Origin: Cedecea davisae DSM 4568
GTDB lineage: Bacteria; Pseudomonadota; Gammaproteobacteria; Enterobacterales; Enterobacteriaceae
Direction of reading: 5' to 3'
NCBI RefSeq assembly: GCF_000412335.2
Contig: NZ_KE161030.1
Coordinates: 2,136,328 to 2,200,327 of the forward strand
DNA: 64,000 nt
Shown in pieces: positions 41,296 to 51,600 of the stretch (within the stretch, counting starts at the first letter, position 1; the number at the start of each line of letters is the position of its first letter). Under the pieces are notes generated by a model that saw only the letters and a list, made by a program, of their open reading frames with translations, did no database searches and had not been told where the DNA came from. The translations under genes were made by a program, and so were the position numbers.

Positions 41296-42701
41296 ATGAT
41301 GGAATTACTTTCAACCCGGCCCGGAGATGAGGGTTTACCGGGGCGTCCGCGCCTGCTGGCGATGATTGCCGTGATGACGACGGTAACAATGGCGGTATTT
41401 GACGGCTCAATGGTCAATATCGCGCTCCCGGAAATCTCAAGGGCGCTGAGCGTCTCCGCCAGCGATGCCGTTTGGGTGGCAAATGGCTACCTGCTTGCCG
41501 CCGCGATGACGCTTGCCATCTTCGCGGCGTTGGCTACCCGCATTGGATTCCGGCAGATATTCGTATTTGGCCTGAGCCTGTTTACCCTGGCTTCCGCTGG
41601 CTGCGCACTCTCCTCATCTCTTGATATGCTGGTCTTTATGCGAGTATTGCAGGGGATCGGCGGCGCGGCGGTTCTGAGTATTTCGCCCGCTATTTTACGG
41701 TCTATCTTCCCCAACAGGTTGCTGGGACGGATCCTCGGGCTGAACGCCTTTCTTATTGCCACCAGTACGGCCGTTGCGCCTCTTTTGGGCGGCACGCTGC
41801 TTTCGACGCTGGGCTGGGAATGGCTGTTTGCAATCAATCTTCCACTGGGAATGGTGGCGTTACTGCTGAGCCTGCGTGCATTACCGTGCAACCCGGCCCG
41901 GAACAGCAAACGGTTTGACTATGCCGGCGGCGTGTTCTCCGCTCTTTTATTGGGGGCGCTGATTATGGCTGCGGACAGTTTCACCAAAGCTAGCGGCCTG
42001 GTTTCGCATTGTGTTACAGCGCCACGGCTTTGGTGGCCATCGTCGCCTTTATCCGGCGTGAGCGCCGCGCTTCTCAGCCTCTGTTACCGCTGGAGATCTT
42101 CGCCTCTTCAAGGTTTTCACTCGCGGCGCTGACTTCACTCGCTTCGTTCGTTGGCCAGGGTATCACCTTTGTCGCTTTGCCCTTCTTGTTCCAGAACGTT
42201 TACGGCTATAGCGCCTTTGGTTCCGCGCTGCTCTTTACCCCGTGGCCGGTTGGTATCATGCTGGCAGCTCCTTATGCCGGGCGCCTCGCCGACCGCCATC
42301 CGCCGGCCATTATTGCCACGCTAGGCCTGAGCGTTTTTACCCTCGGGTTACTGCTATTAGCTCTACTTCCTGATCACGCATCGGCCTGGGATATCGGCCT
42401 GCGCAGCCTGGTGTGTGGTATTGGCTTTGGTATTTTCCAGAGCCCGAATAACAGAGAGATGATGGCCAATGCTTCGCGTGAACACAGCGGTTATGCCTCC
42501 GGCGTGCTGGCTATTATGCGTACCTTCGGGCAGTGTCTTGGGGCGGCGGTTGTCGGCATTATTCTGGCCCTCTATGGCAACCAGCTCACGCAAGAGCCAC
42601 AGGCGGTCCGCCTCAGCCTCTGGATTGCGGCCTGCGCGACTCTGCTGGCCATCGCCTTTAGCGGTCTGCGAACCTTCCGGACGTTAAAAGAGAATATTTA
42701 G
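41296..42701 (+). pseudogene. MFS transporter interrupted by a frameshift (EmrB/QacA-like drug exporter)
   Basis: The first 270 residues or so of a multidrug-type MFS protein (VTMAVFDGSMVNIALPEISR, GLSLFTLASAGCALSSSLDM, RVLQGIGGAAVLSISPAILR) are in one frame, and the rest (FVGQGITFVALPFLFQNVYG, then GYASGVLAIMRTFGQCLGAA) continues in another. The frame changes between about 41,995 and 42,009, and a single lost base would explain it; the sequence there is GTTTCGCATTGTGTTACAGC. It could be a real inactivating mutation or a sequencing error. Start: ATG at 41296 or 41299 after AAGGA. Upstream LysR gene likely regulates it. Confidence 0.8.
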
Positions 42702-43348
42702 CCTGATGTTTCAGGAACACTCTCTTCAAGCCGGTAGGCCGGAATAGCTCTTGTCGTGCCGGTCAGGCTGTCGAAAACTTCTCTTTCCACCGTGGAAATG
42801 GGCATACCGGACTGCCTCAGCACCGACACATCGGCGGCAATACGCTGCTGCCCCAGCCAGAAAAGACCGTCGAGGGCGGTAACCTCCAGCCCGGACTCCA
42901 GCGCCAGCTTCAAACGCCCGCGAGGATTTTTTACCTGTAGGGCAACCTGCTGGTAGGCCGCTGCGGTTGCGCCTCCCGCCTCAGTCCTGCGGATACGGTT
43001 TGAGAACCGATAGCGAAATGTATCCGGCACGGCGCTCAGATCGGCTTTAATACTGTAAACCTGCCCGCGTTTATTGCCGTTCACCAGCACACTCTTCTGG
43101 CTAAGCTGGAGTTCGTCTCGTAATTTATCAATAAGCTGCGGCGCCCGCAGGAGCAGCAGGCGAAAAGGCAGTTCGAAACTGGTGACGTAATCCACATTGA
43201 GTAATGCAAGGCGCAGGCGCTGCTCGCTATCCGTAGGATCTTTTTGATACTCGTCTCTGACCTCAGCCCACTGGCGGGCGAGCCGCGGCGTCTCTTCAAT
43301 CTCGATAAAACTGTATTTTTCAATCTGGTAGTCGATGCGATTGCTCAT
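42698..43348 (-). CDS. Hypothetical protein with C-terminal winged helix-turn-helix (216 aa)
   Basis: The N-terminal 140 residues have no recognised motif. The C-terminus has the look of a small winged helix (GLEVTALDGLFWLGQQRIAA, then DVSVLRQSGMP, then RAIPAYRL), a pattern found in phage and plasmid helix-turn-helix proteins (HTH_39-like). The ATG at 43348 (MSNRIDYQ) is preferred over 43390 because AAGGAC lies just before it. It overlaps the stop of the MFS pseudogene by four bases. Not recognised further. It may be a regulator. Confidence 0.6.
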   Translation of the reverse strand: MSNRIDYQIEKYSFIEIEETPRLARQWAEVRDEYQKDPTDSEQRLRLALLNVDYVTSFELPFRLLLLRAPQLIDKLRDELQLSQKSVLVNGNKRGQVYSIKADLSAVPDTFRYRFSNRIRRTEAGGATAAAYQQVALQVKNPRGRLKLALESGLEVTALDGLFWLGQQRIAADVSVLRQSGMPISTVEREVFDSLTGTTRAIPAYRLEESVPETSG

Positions 43349-43552
43349 AACGATGTCCTTCCCATCATTGCCCGGTGCTACAGCTCGCAAATCATCTCAA
43401 AACAGCGCAAAGCGCCGCCAGCATTTCAGGCGGATAATCGGATCGCCCCGCTCCTGATGCCTGGTTACGTAATTGAAAGTAAGAGTGATTACTTAGCATA
43501 AAAAGGAATGTTACCCTGCGCCTGAAGATAACATTTAATCAAGGACCGCCCG

Positions 43553-44317
43553 ATGAAAAAAAACGCTGCCCTCGCCGTTTCGCTAAGCCTGCTGGTGACG
43601 TCCTCCGCTTTTGCCGCCGAAGGCAAACAGCCAGCGCCCATTGAGGCTCTGGAAAAACAAGGGTTTGAGATAAAAGGCGAGTTCAAAGCGCCCGGTGACT
43701 TAAAGGGTTATGCGATGCAGTACCAGGGCCAGGGCACCACCGTCTACCTCACGCCGGACGGGCAGCACGCAATTATGGGCAACCTGGTGGATTCGGCAGG
43801 CAAAAACCTGAGCGACGAGCAGGTTGAAAAGTTTGTCTATGCTCCCATGGCGAAGGCAATGTGGCAGAACCTGGAAAAACATCGCTGGATAGCGGCCGGC
43901 GACGCAAAAGCACCGCAGATTGTTTATGTCTTTGCCGACCCTTATTGCCCATACTGCACTCAGTTCTGGGAGCAGGCTCAGCCGTGGCTCAAGTCTGGAA
44001 AGGTACAGCTCCGAGTGCTGCTGGTCGGCATGCTGCGCCCTGACAGCGGCCAGAAAGCTGCCGCTATTATGATGGCAAAAGATCCGTCTAAAACCCTGGC
44101 CGATTACGAGAACAGTAAAGGCAAAATTGCGCTGCAAAAACCGGAAAAAATCACGCCTGAAGTTGGTGAGGCGATAAAAGCCAACCTTACGTTGATGGAC
44201 GACCTGGGAGGAAACGCCACCCCGTCGATTTATTACCTCAACGCGGAAGGCCGCTTGCAGCAGCACCAGGGCATGCCGGATGCAGAAACGATGAAAACCA
44301 TTATGGGCGAGAAATAA
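43553..44317 (+). CDS. dsbG: Thiol:disulfide interchange protein DsbG (254 aa)
   Basis: A periplasmic disulfide isomerase/chaperone. Signal peptide MKKNAALAVSLSLLVTSSAF ending at AFA (residue 21), then the dimerisation domain and a thioredoxin fold with the active-site C132-PY-C135. The cis-Pro loop is ATPSIYY. The CPYC dipeptide, length and overall order match DsbG of enterobacteria rather than DsbC. DsbG protects single cysteines from over-oxidation. The neighbour genes are not ahpCF, unlike in E. coli. Ends four bases before the convergent MDR gene. Confidence 0.92.
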   Translation: MKKNAALAVSLSLLVTSSAFAAEGKQPAPIEALEKQGFEIKGEFKAPGDLKGYAMQYQGQGTTVYLTPDGQHAIMGNLVDSAGKNLSDEQVEKFVYAPMAKAMWQNLEKHRWIAAGDAKAPQIVYVFADPYCPYCTQFWEQAQPWLKSGKVQLRVLLVGMLRPDSGQKAAAIMMAKDPSKTLADYENSKGKIALQKPEKITPEVGEAIKANLTLMDDLGGNATPSIYYLNAEGRLQQHQGMPDAETMKTIMGEK

Positions 44318-44320
44318 CCG

Positions 44321-45256
44321 CTAGAGCACCAGCAGCGGCTTACTCTGGCGGCCAGGCTTGCGGAACAGCGCCAGTGCCTGCCGCCACTCTTCCAGCGGGT
44401 AACGTTCCGTGCCGGGAAGGTTACAGTGCTCCAGCTGTTGCCACATGGTGACAAACCAGCTCTGCCAAACTTCCACTGGCGTAACCGCCAGCACGTCCCG
44501 CAGATGAAAACGTTGAGCAATAACGTTTTTCCCTCGTGGGGAAAATGCTTTGCCGCTTAGCAAACCGTAAGAGACCATGGCCGCTGAGGGATTCAGATTC
44601 TCAAGCATCAGAGTAGCCAACTCGCCGCCTACCGCATCGTATACCACGTCTACCCGCTCCGCTGCTTCTGCAATGGCCGCGCCGTTTTTAATACTCAACG
44701 GGATTACGCCGTGGCCGAGTAATTCAGGAACATGCTGCTCAGATCGATAGACGCCGTATATTTCGTCTGCGCCCTGCGCTTTTGCCCATTGAATAAGCAA
44801 GCTGGCGCAGGCCGATCCTGCCGCGGTTACCAGCACTTTTTTACCGGCGACCGGCCAGCGAGTTAGCATTAGCCAGGCAGCCAGCGGATTAATATAGCCG
44901 CGCGCCGCCAGTTCACTGGATATTGTGTCCGGAACAGGCACGGCCCACCGTGGAGAGCAGTCAACCCAGCGCTGCCAGGTCCCGTCTCCGCGCAGCGGCA
45001 GAATTCGTTTCCCCAGCCATTCAGGCTCATGCGCCTGCTCAACTATGCCAACGCCCTCATAGCCCGCAACTCGCGGAGGAAAAACCCGATGGCTATAGGC
45101 ACCGGTAATCGGAATCAGGTCGGAAGGGTTTATTGGCGCATAGAGCATTCTCACCCGCAGCGTGCCGGGGCAAAGGGGTGGAAGCCGTGTTTTTTCGAGG
45201 GTCAGAACCTGTTCCGGCTCACCAAACTGGCGAAACCAGAGTGCCGAGTTATCCAT
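44321..45256 (-). CDS. MDR-type quinone/enoyl reductase (311 aa)
   Basis: A medium-chain dehydrogenase/reductase without the zinc-binding cysteines: GroES-like N-terminal domain (YAPINPSDLIPITGAY, GYEGVGIVEQ), then a Rossmann domain with VLVTAAGSACASLLIQWAKA and DVVYDAVGGEL. These match the mitochondrial-type trans-2-enoyl reductase / quinone reductase branch (YAPINPSD is typical of MECR-like proteins). NADPH-dependent reduction of an enoyl or quinone is expected. Start: ATG at 45256 (MDNSALWFRQFG) preferred over the ATG at 45289. Convergent with dsbG. Confidence 0.85.
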   Translation of the reverse strand: MDNSALWFRQFGEPEQVLTLEKTRLPPLCPGTLRVRMLYAPINPSDLIPITGAYSHRVFPPRVAGYEGVGIVEQAHEPEWLGKRILPLRGDGTWQRWVDCSPRWAVPVPDTISSELAARGYINPLAAWLMLTRWPVAGKKVLVTAAGSACASLLIQWAKAQGADEIYGVYRSEQHVPELLGHGVIPLSIKNGAAIAEAAERVDVVYDAVGGELATLMLENLNPSAAMVSYGLLSGKAFSPRGKNVIAQRFHLRDVLAVTPVEVWQSWFVTMWQQLEHCNLPGTERYPLEEWRQALALFRKPGRQSKPLLVL

Positions 45257-45342
45257 ACAAAGTGCCTGCAACAACCGTAATGCGGGCACTATAACATGCT
45301 GTATCGTTATGGGAGAAAGGTGACGGCGTCACCCCATTCCGC

Positions 45343-45867
45343 CTACAAATGGCGATAATAGAAAGTCGTGGAGCACGGGCTGCCGTCTGGCATAAGGGCA
45401 TAAAACGGCAGATCGCCCACCCTCTGCCAGCCCATATTTTGATAAAAGGTTTCGGCATCGCTGCCCGTTGCGGTGTCCAGCACCAGAACAGACTTGCCCT
45501 GAGTGGTGGCAACGGCCTCGAGATAGGCCATCAGACGCTGGGCGACACCCCTGCGGCGCGCACTACTGTGGACCAGCAGTTTAGCCACATCAGCGCGATG
45601 AGGCTGATTCTCCGGCTGGCTGGTGATCAACTGCACTGTGCCGATGATTTTCCCCTCCCCATCTTCCGCGACGATTACCGTTCTTTCGCCGCGTTCCACG
45701 CTTTGCCCGACATTGAGCCAGAAGGCGGTCGCTTTATCGCGAGCCAGCGGATGCATAAAACTGACCGAGGCGCCCCCCTCTACACAATCAATCAGCACGT
45801 CGGTCAACGCTTTGTTAGCGCTTTCAAACTCTGTCGCCTTAAGCGAACGAATACGATACTCCGGCAC
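45343..45867 (-). CDS. GNAT-family N-acetyltransferase (174 aa)
   Basis: A GCN5-related acetyltransferase. The core shows IIGTVQLITS as strand 4, the acetyl-CoA pyrophosphate loop in KLLVHSSARRRGVAQRLMAY (Q/RxxGxG/A type), and LVLDTATGSDAETFYQNMGW near the end. Length is typical. The substrate cannot be told; similar stand-alone proteins modify amino acids, antibiotics or polyamines. The opposite strand has a long open frame that is a shadow. Confidence 0.85.
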   Translation of the reverse strand: MPEYRIRSLKATEFESANKALTDVLIDCVEGGASVSFMHPLARDKATAFWLNVGQSVERGERTVIVAEDGEGKIIGTVQLITSQPENQPHRADVAKLLVHSSARRRGVAQRLMAYLEAVATTQGKSVLVLDTATGSDAETFYQNMGWQRVGDLPFYALMPDGSPCSTTFYYRHL

Positions 45868-46197
45868 GGCTGCTCCTGCTTATTGAGATGATTTATTTTT
45901 ATGTTGATTGCGCCGGGCAAAGCAATGAGCGTTATTTGCATCAAACTTAACCGCCCGGACAAATAAAACGGCGCATATTAAGAAGCCAGATTAACCGCAA
46001 ATTCACTCTCCAGCTATTCAAGAAACATATGGGTAAGTTCGTCGGCGGCAGGCCCCTCACCCGACGAAGAAGAGACTATCTCCCTCGATTGATCCCGCAA
46101 CAGGGCTTACCAGCCCAGCCCCGGAGCCCGGGCTTAAAAATTGGCTGTATAAGAAATGAGTATCTCCACCCCGATCGCTGACAAAGAGAAAATAAAT
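45868..46197 (+). promoter_or_regulatory. Upstream region of the first CNF-like gene
   Basis: No gene is supported. The last 30 bases before the start are near-identical to those before the second copy: ACAAAGAGAAAA followed by ATGAATATTTCC. That conservation marks the ribosome binding site and start of both genes. No promoter is assigned with confidence. An inverted AGCCC...GGGCT repeat near 46108-46132 is the only hairpin noted. Confidence 0.45.
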
Positions 46198-48600
46198 ATG
46201 AATATTTCCGATTGCAAAGGTCCGTCCCGGCAAGGAATAAATATTGCCTCCTCGCATCAACCCGACGCGGCGGAAAATGTAGATTCCGAAGACGAAATAT
46301 ATTTTGACGCGCTTGACCATTTCCCCCAAACCCTAACATCTGCATCTGAAGAGTTGGGTAACAGTGAAAACGCCCCCCCTGTTTCCCCCGTTAATGCGCT
46401 CTTCGGGCATATGGTGGATAAAATTCTCTACAGTATTTCTCTAAGGCTCCTCTCGCGGCTGGGCGGCCTGGAGGAGTTACATACCGAGTTGCGCGCCCTG
46501 GCGCAAAGTCATGATGTATTAACCACTCACCTGAGGATGCTCTGCGAACTCCTTTCCCGCTACCACCAACATGTTCCTGAGCACTACCAACCCCTGCTGA
46601 ATAATCTCAATGAACTGGTTCGCGCAGGGTTGAGTATTTATCAGCTTTCTGCAACCAGGCTGCCCACGCTTTTCAGTGAAATAAAACAATTTGCCAACCA
46701 GGCTGAATATCTATTGTCCCTGAGGGTTGTGAAAGAGCAATTACCGGCCGCGTTGCTCAATCAATTATGCCGTTTGCCAATGCAGATGCGAAAGACGGCC
46801 GATATTCTGCTGCAGGCGCAATTAATGCCGCAGGACTCATCCCTGGAGGATTGGTTGCTGGTTATCCAGCAGCATGGCGTATTGCCTGAGCCCTTACAGC
46901 AAATGCTGGCCAGCTATACGCAACTCTGGGTGCGCCTGCGCGCACTGCACGACAACAATATTGCCGTGGCCCGCCGTTATCCTTTACCGGCTGAGGACAA
47001 CTGGCCGGAGCGCATTAACTGGATATTGAGGATTTTGAAAGATCCGCAAACCGCACGCCAAATCGCGGCAAATGTACCCTCCGGCTTAGTCGACGCGGTC
47101 AAGTTGAGTGAACCCCTGCTGCGCATGGTCGGCGAGTTTCCTGCAGAAGGAACGCTGGCTCAACAGCTGGAATGGGCCAGGCAGCATGCCGCACTTCCCT
47201 CCAGAGAACTGAAACAGTTGCTTACACAGCAACCTCTGGCCGAATTTATCAACACTCTGCACCAGCAGGCTGGCAACAGAATCAGCAGCCCCATCATTTT
47301 TAATGTTCTACTCATTCTCGCCAGCCCTGACCTCTCCTTACTGGAAAAATCCAATAATATTATCGCGCTATGCCTGAGAGACTGTAGATTCCGCGGGGGA
47401 ATTGCCTATGCCATGCGTGGCGCAGCAAGAACATTTTCCGGTGGTGCATTGGCCCTCAGCACATGGGACTGGTACCAGCAACTTCCGGCGGGTCTCACCT
47501 GGCAACAAATGATAGAACGATTTGTTAGCGAGCTAAACCAGCAGGTTAGCACTACCCCTCAACTGCTCAGAGAACTACTGCCAGATTACGTTTTACAAAG
47601 CGCATCCACACTCTCGGCGCTAATTGATCTACCCGTCGGCTCTTCCTGGCAGGATACTGTGCGTTGGGCTATCGCAAAACTGGGCCTCTCTCAGGCCCAT
47701 AACTGGATTTGCCAGCGCTACATCGAGCTATGTTTAATCCGGGGTGTCTGTGAGTCATTGCAGCATGGTGATGCCGTACAGCGTGAAGCCTTACTGCGCG
47801 ATCTGGCCATCAGCCTGAAAGATTACTTTGAATTAGAGCCAAATTCGGAACTGGCGGGCTTAGTAGATCTATTGCCTTACCTGCCTCTACTCTCGAGCCT
47901 GCATGAAACCATAAAACACATACCGGCTACCAACAGCTGGTTGACGTGGACGACCCACCTGTTGAGGGCGATAGAACAACATCCTCACCCTGCGCTGGCA
48001 GCTTTGCGCAGCCAGATGGAAACGCAGATAGCCCAATATCTCGGCGACAGCCTGGTGACGACATTTGATTCACTCTGGGCGCAATTGCCGGAATTCAGCG
48101 ACCCATTACGCTTTCCTGAAGCCGAGGCGGCCGCTTTTCCACAAGCACAGAATGATGAAAAAGAAGAAACAGAATTCTTGCTGGAACTCTTCTCTATTGC
48201 CGGGGAATACAACAAAGGCAATAAGCGAGTATGGGTACAGGGGGATGCTTCTCTTACGCAGGATGCGGGAGTGGTTGCCGGGTTGTCTGCCGGATGGCTG
48301 GCTTCTATTTATATGCTCTGGCGTGCTTATAATTACCCTGCGTCACACCAGGAAATAGCCTCTGACACAGAGATGCAGGTACTTCAGCCGCAGCGCATAT
48401 CCGGGGCGCGCCCGAGAATTACTCCTGCTAATACATCTGCCTCTGCTGGTATCGCTAATGTCAATAAATATATCTTACCAATGGCGCTCCTTTCAGGCAT
48501 GGGGGCCGCTACAGCATGGGTTGCCTGGCAGGCATGGGGAGCCGAAAAGACTTTAACGCTCCAGCAGGTATTCAGGGATATGCTTGGTGACGAGCGGGAA
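46198..48600 (+). repeat. Duplicated 5' segment, copy 1 (pairs with about 53922-56330)
   Basis: The first 2.4 kb of the two CNF-like genes is highly similar, in places near-identical at the DNA level (for example 46380-46560 against 54110-54290). The following 3 kb is much more diverged. This marks a direct repeat of about 7.7 kb period that could recombine. Confidence 0.7.
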
Positions 48601-51600
48601 TATCTGAATAACCAGCATAAGTTAATATTGGGTACAAATAATGGTAGAACAAAACGTATGTTGCCGAATATTCAGAGCAGAACAGTCAGACAAGCACCCT
48701 TATCGCCCGATCATGAGATAGGTTATGAAGCGCTTGAGGCAAACTTAAGTATCTGGAATGTCTCAGCTAACACTAAAATCAAACAACACACTGACGCGCT
48801 TATTCGGGTGTTAAAGAACACCCGAAAAGATATACGCAAAGAAGAAATCATTATTGCTGGAATGATAATGCATTTGGTTGAGGCTCTGGGAAAAAAAATC
48901 AACGCAGTATACCCGAAGGGAAGCATCAAATCTTCAGTCCAAATTAATGCATTCGATGTGGAATTTTTCATTTACACTCTTATATTAATTTCAAAAATAA
49001 TAAATAGATTACATAGAATAAATTCAGAGATAAAAATAATATCAAGGCTGGAAAAAACTGGCCCTTATAAAAAAATCATCCATTTCATAGAGAATGAATT
49101 AGCATCGATTCTTAATGAAAAACACAACCATAAAGATGATGTTTCTACTGCGACTTATGATTTTATGTGTAATGACACATCCTTTGGCTTTATAAAGTTT
49201 CCTCAAATAAAAAGTGAAATGGAGAAAAACAACCCAAGCCTTTCTCTACGGAATGCCGTAGGAGTGTATAACAGTAAAACTATTGAAACAGTGAGGAAGT
49301 TGGTCTCCGCGCAAATGTTACCCTTTGAGACAAGCGAAAGTATTATTTCCAACAAAAAGGAAACCTTTAAGTTTTTCATGAGAGAAATAAATGAAATGCA
49401 GAATGATGCTCCCCTTGATGCATCATTGGACGAAGTGGAAGATATTATGATGCGTGCCGGAACCGCTATTATAGACATGCTTACCCTCTCCGATTACGAA
49501 AAAATCACAAATAATGCCCGGGAAAATATATCTAAAAATCTTTATGGCATAATAAATGAAGAACAGCTGCATATATATGTAGAGCAGTGGGAAAGATTTA
49601 ATAAGAGTTATGCGAATGTGATAAATGATTTTCTGGATAGAAAAGTCAACCAGCATAATGCTGATTCATACACATTAGCTGCATCTGATGCGATCAATTG
49701 TTTATTTAATGAAAGAATTATGGTTTTTAAAGATCTTCTCAACAACTTTACAGACATCCCTGGGGCTGAACAGCAATATGCCTTGTATATAATAACATCA
49801 ACACTAGTCAACAAAATAATTTCATTCAGGCAGGACTGGTATAAAATCCAATTTTACTGGAAAACCGTCATTGAAAACCAGGAAATAAAAAAAGCCATCA
49901 TCTCTCTCTATCAGCAAACTGATTACAGCGTAGATCGAACAATCAGGGTTATAAAAATACAATCAATTAAAACAACGCTTAAGAAGATAAACATCACGCC
50001 AAGCGACAATGATGCAATTGCATTTTATGATGAAATCACCACCAGCAGCCATAAAGATGTGATAATAATCAAAGAAGAGCTTAAACACTATGTGCAAGCT
50101 GGAATGTATTTACTCTACCAATATATGACGAAAAACATTCATGAATATACAAAAAACACATACTCTCCAGAGAGTTATTATTCGCTGGACCTTAATACAC
50201 TTGAAAAAGCAGCTATCCCCTATATGTTTGGCAGCATTCATGACAGAAATATTCATACGCTGGAACAGGTAAGCAGAGAGTCTCTCGGATCATCTATAAC
50301 CACTAAAATGTTTTACAACCTTTACGATAATTATATCGCAGATGATGCACGAGCAGAGGCAAGGATTGCTGCAACTAATATGATTTATAAATATGGAGAC
50401 CAGCTACTGACATGGCATAGCGTTGTGAAAAAGATAAAAAGCATTGAAAATTTCAAATTTACTCATTCGTTTTATATTCATGCACAAGACTCACCTGCCT
50501 ATGTGTCTGACTGGACCAATGTTGGCGAGGCAAAAATTATTACAATTAACGATGACGAGAAGTATTTGTATGCCAATTTTCTTAGCTACCCTGCAATTGC
50601 TTTTCTCGGTAAACAATCAAAAAACAGGTTAAGTACCCCACCAACGTATGAGGAAATATATGAGATCTTATACAAAATCTCAGACATAATTGAGAGCGAT
50701 AAACTCAAATTAATTGCCCCTTATAAAAAGGAAAATATTAGTTCCACAATTAAAGTTGATGCTATTGCAAAGGATATAACAGATTTTACCACCATCAAAG
50801 ATATCTTCATAGATGAGTTCTACAAGCAATATGTAAATGCTGCCAGGGCGCAAAGGGAAAAAGGTAACGGTTCAATATTAGATTCAATACTCAGTATTAT
50901 CCCATTCTACACTATAGTTAAACGGAAAATTAACGATCCGCTATATCACCCTACGCTTGCAGATATGAAATGGGACATTATTAATGTCGGCATAGCTCTA
51001 TCTCTACCGGGTATCAAGCTTGGTAACACTGCATTTTTAGCTCTTCGAAGAATATTCATGGAATCAACCCGAGTATTAGAAGAATCTGAACCTGAACTGA
51101 AAGGGCTTGAAAAGTATCAAAAAATAGTTCAGCTCTCATTACCCTCCTTGAGAGAGAAATTACCCATAGCAAGAGAATCGCTGATAAACGCCCTGAAGAC
51201 TACGGCCAATGCTCTCAATCCAGTCGAACCTTTTCAGTATGTTGGCACCAAAATTTCTCAGATTCTTGATCAGAGCATTCGAAATGTACCCGCCCGTGCG
51301 CGAAAATTAGCCGAGGACAGTGAGCTATATAATATGTCAGTTTTCTTACCACAGCTAAATATTACGCCGCCTTATCAGGCGTTTCAATCAATCGGAGCGA
51401 ATATTATAGACGAATTTCAATATATCGATGAAATCCCACCTGAGCATCTGTCCATAGCAAAGAACCAGCTTCCTGATAGTTTGGTTACAGATGTGCAATT
51501 AAAAGAATTTACTCTTTCACCTGAGGGGAAAAGTGCAGAAGCCACACAACTTGCAATTAATGTATTACAACTCCACGGATATGACACTCGGGTTATTGGT

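Noticed and set aside
45349-45891. 180-codon plus-strand frame opposite the GNAT gene
   Set aside because: The minus-strand frame has clear acetyltransferase motifs; the plus-strand frame has none and follows the codon-shadow pattern.
46156-46197. Upstream ATG that would add 14 residues to CNF-like copy 1
   Set aside because: Conservation with copy 2 begins at the ACAAAGAGAAAA ribosome binding site, which lies inside this extension.
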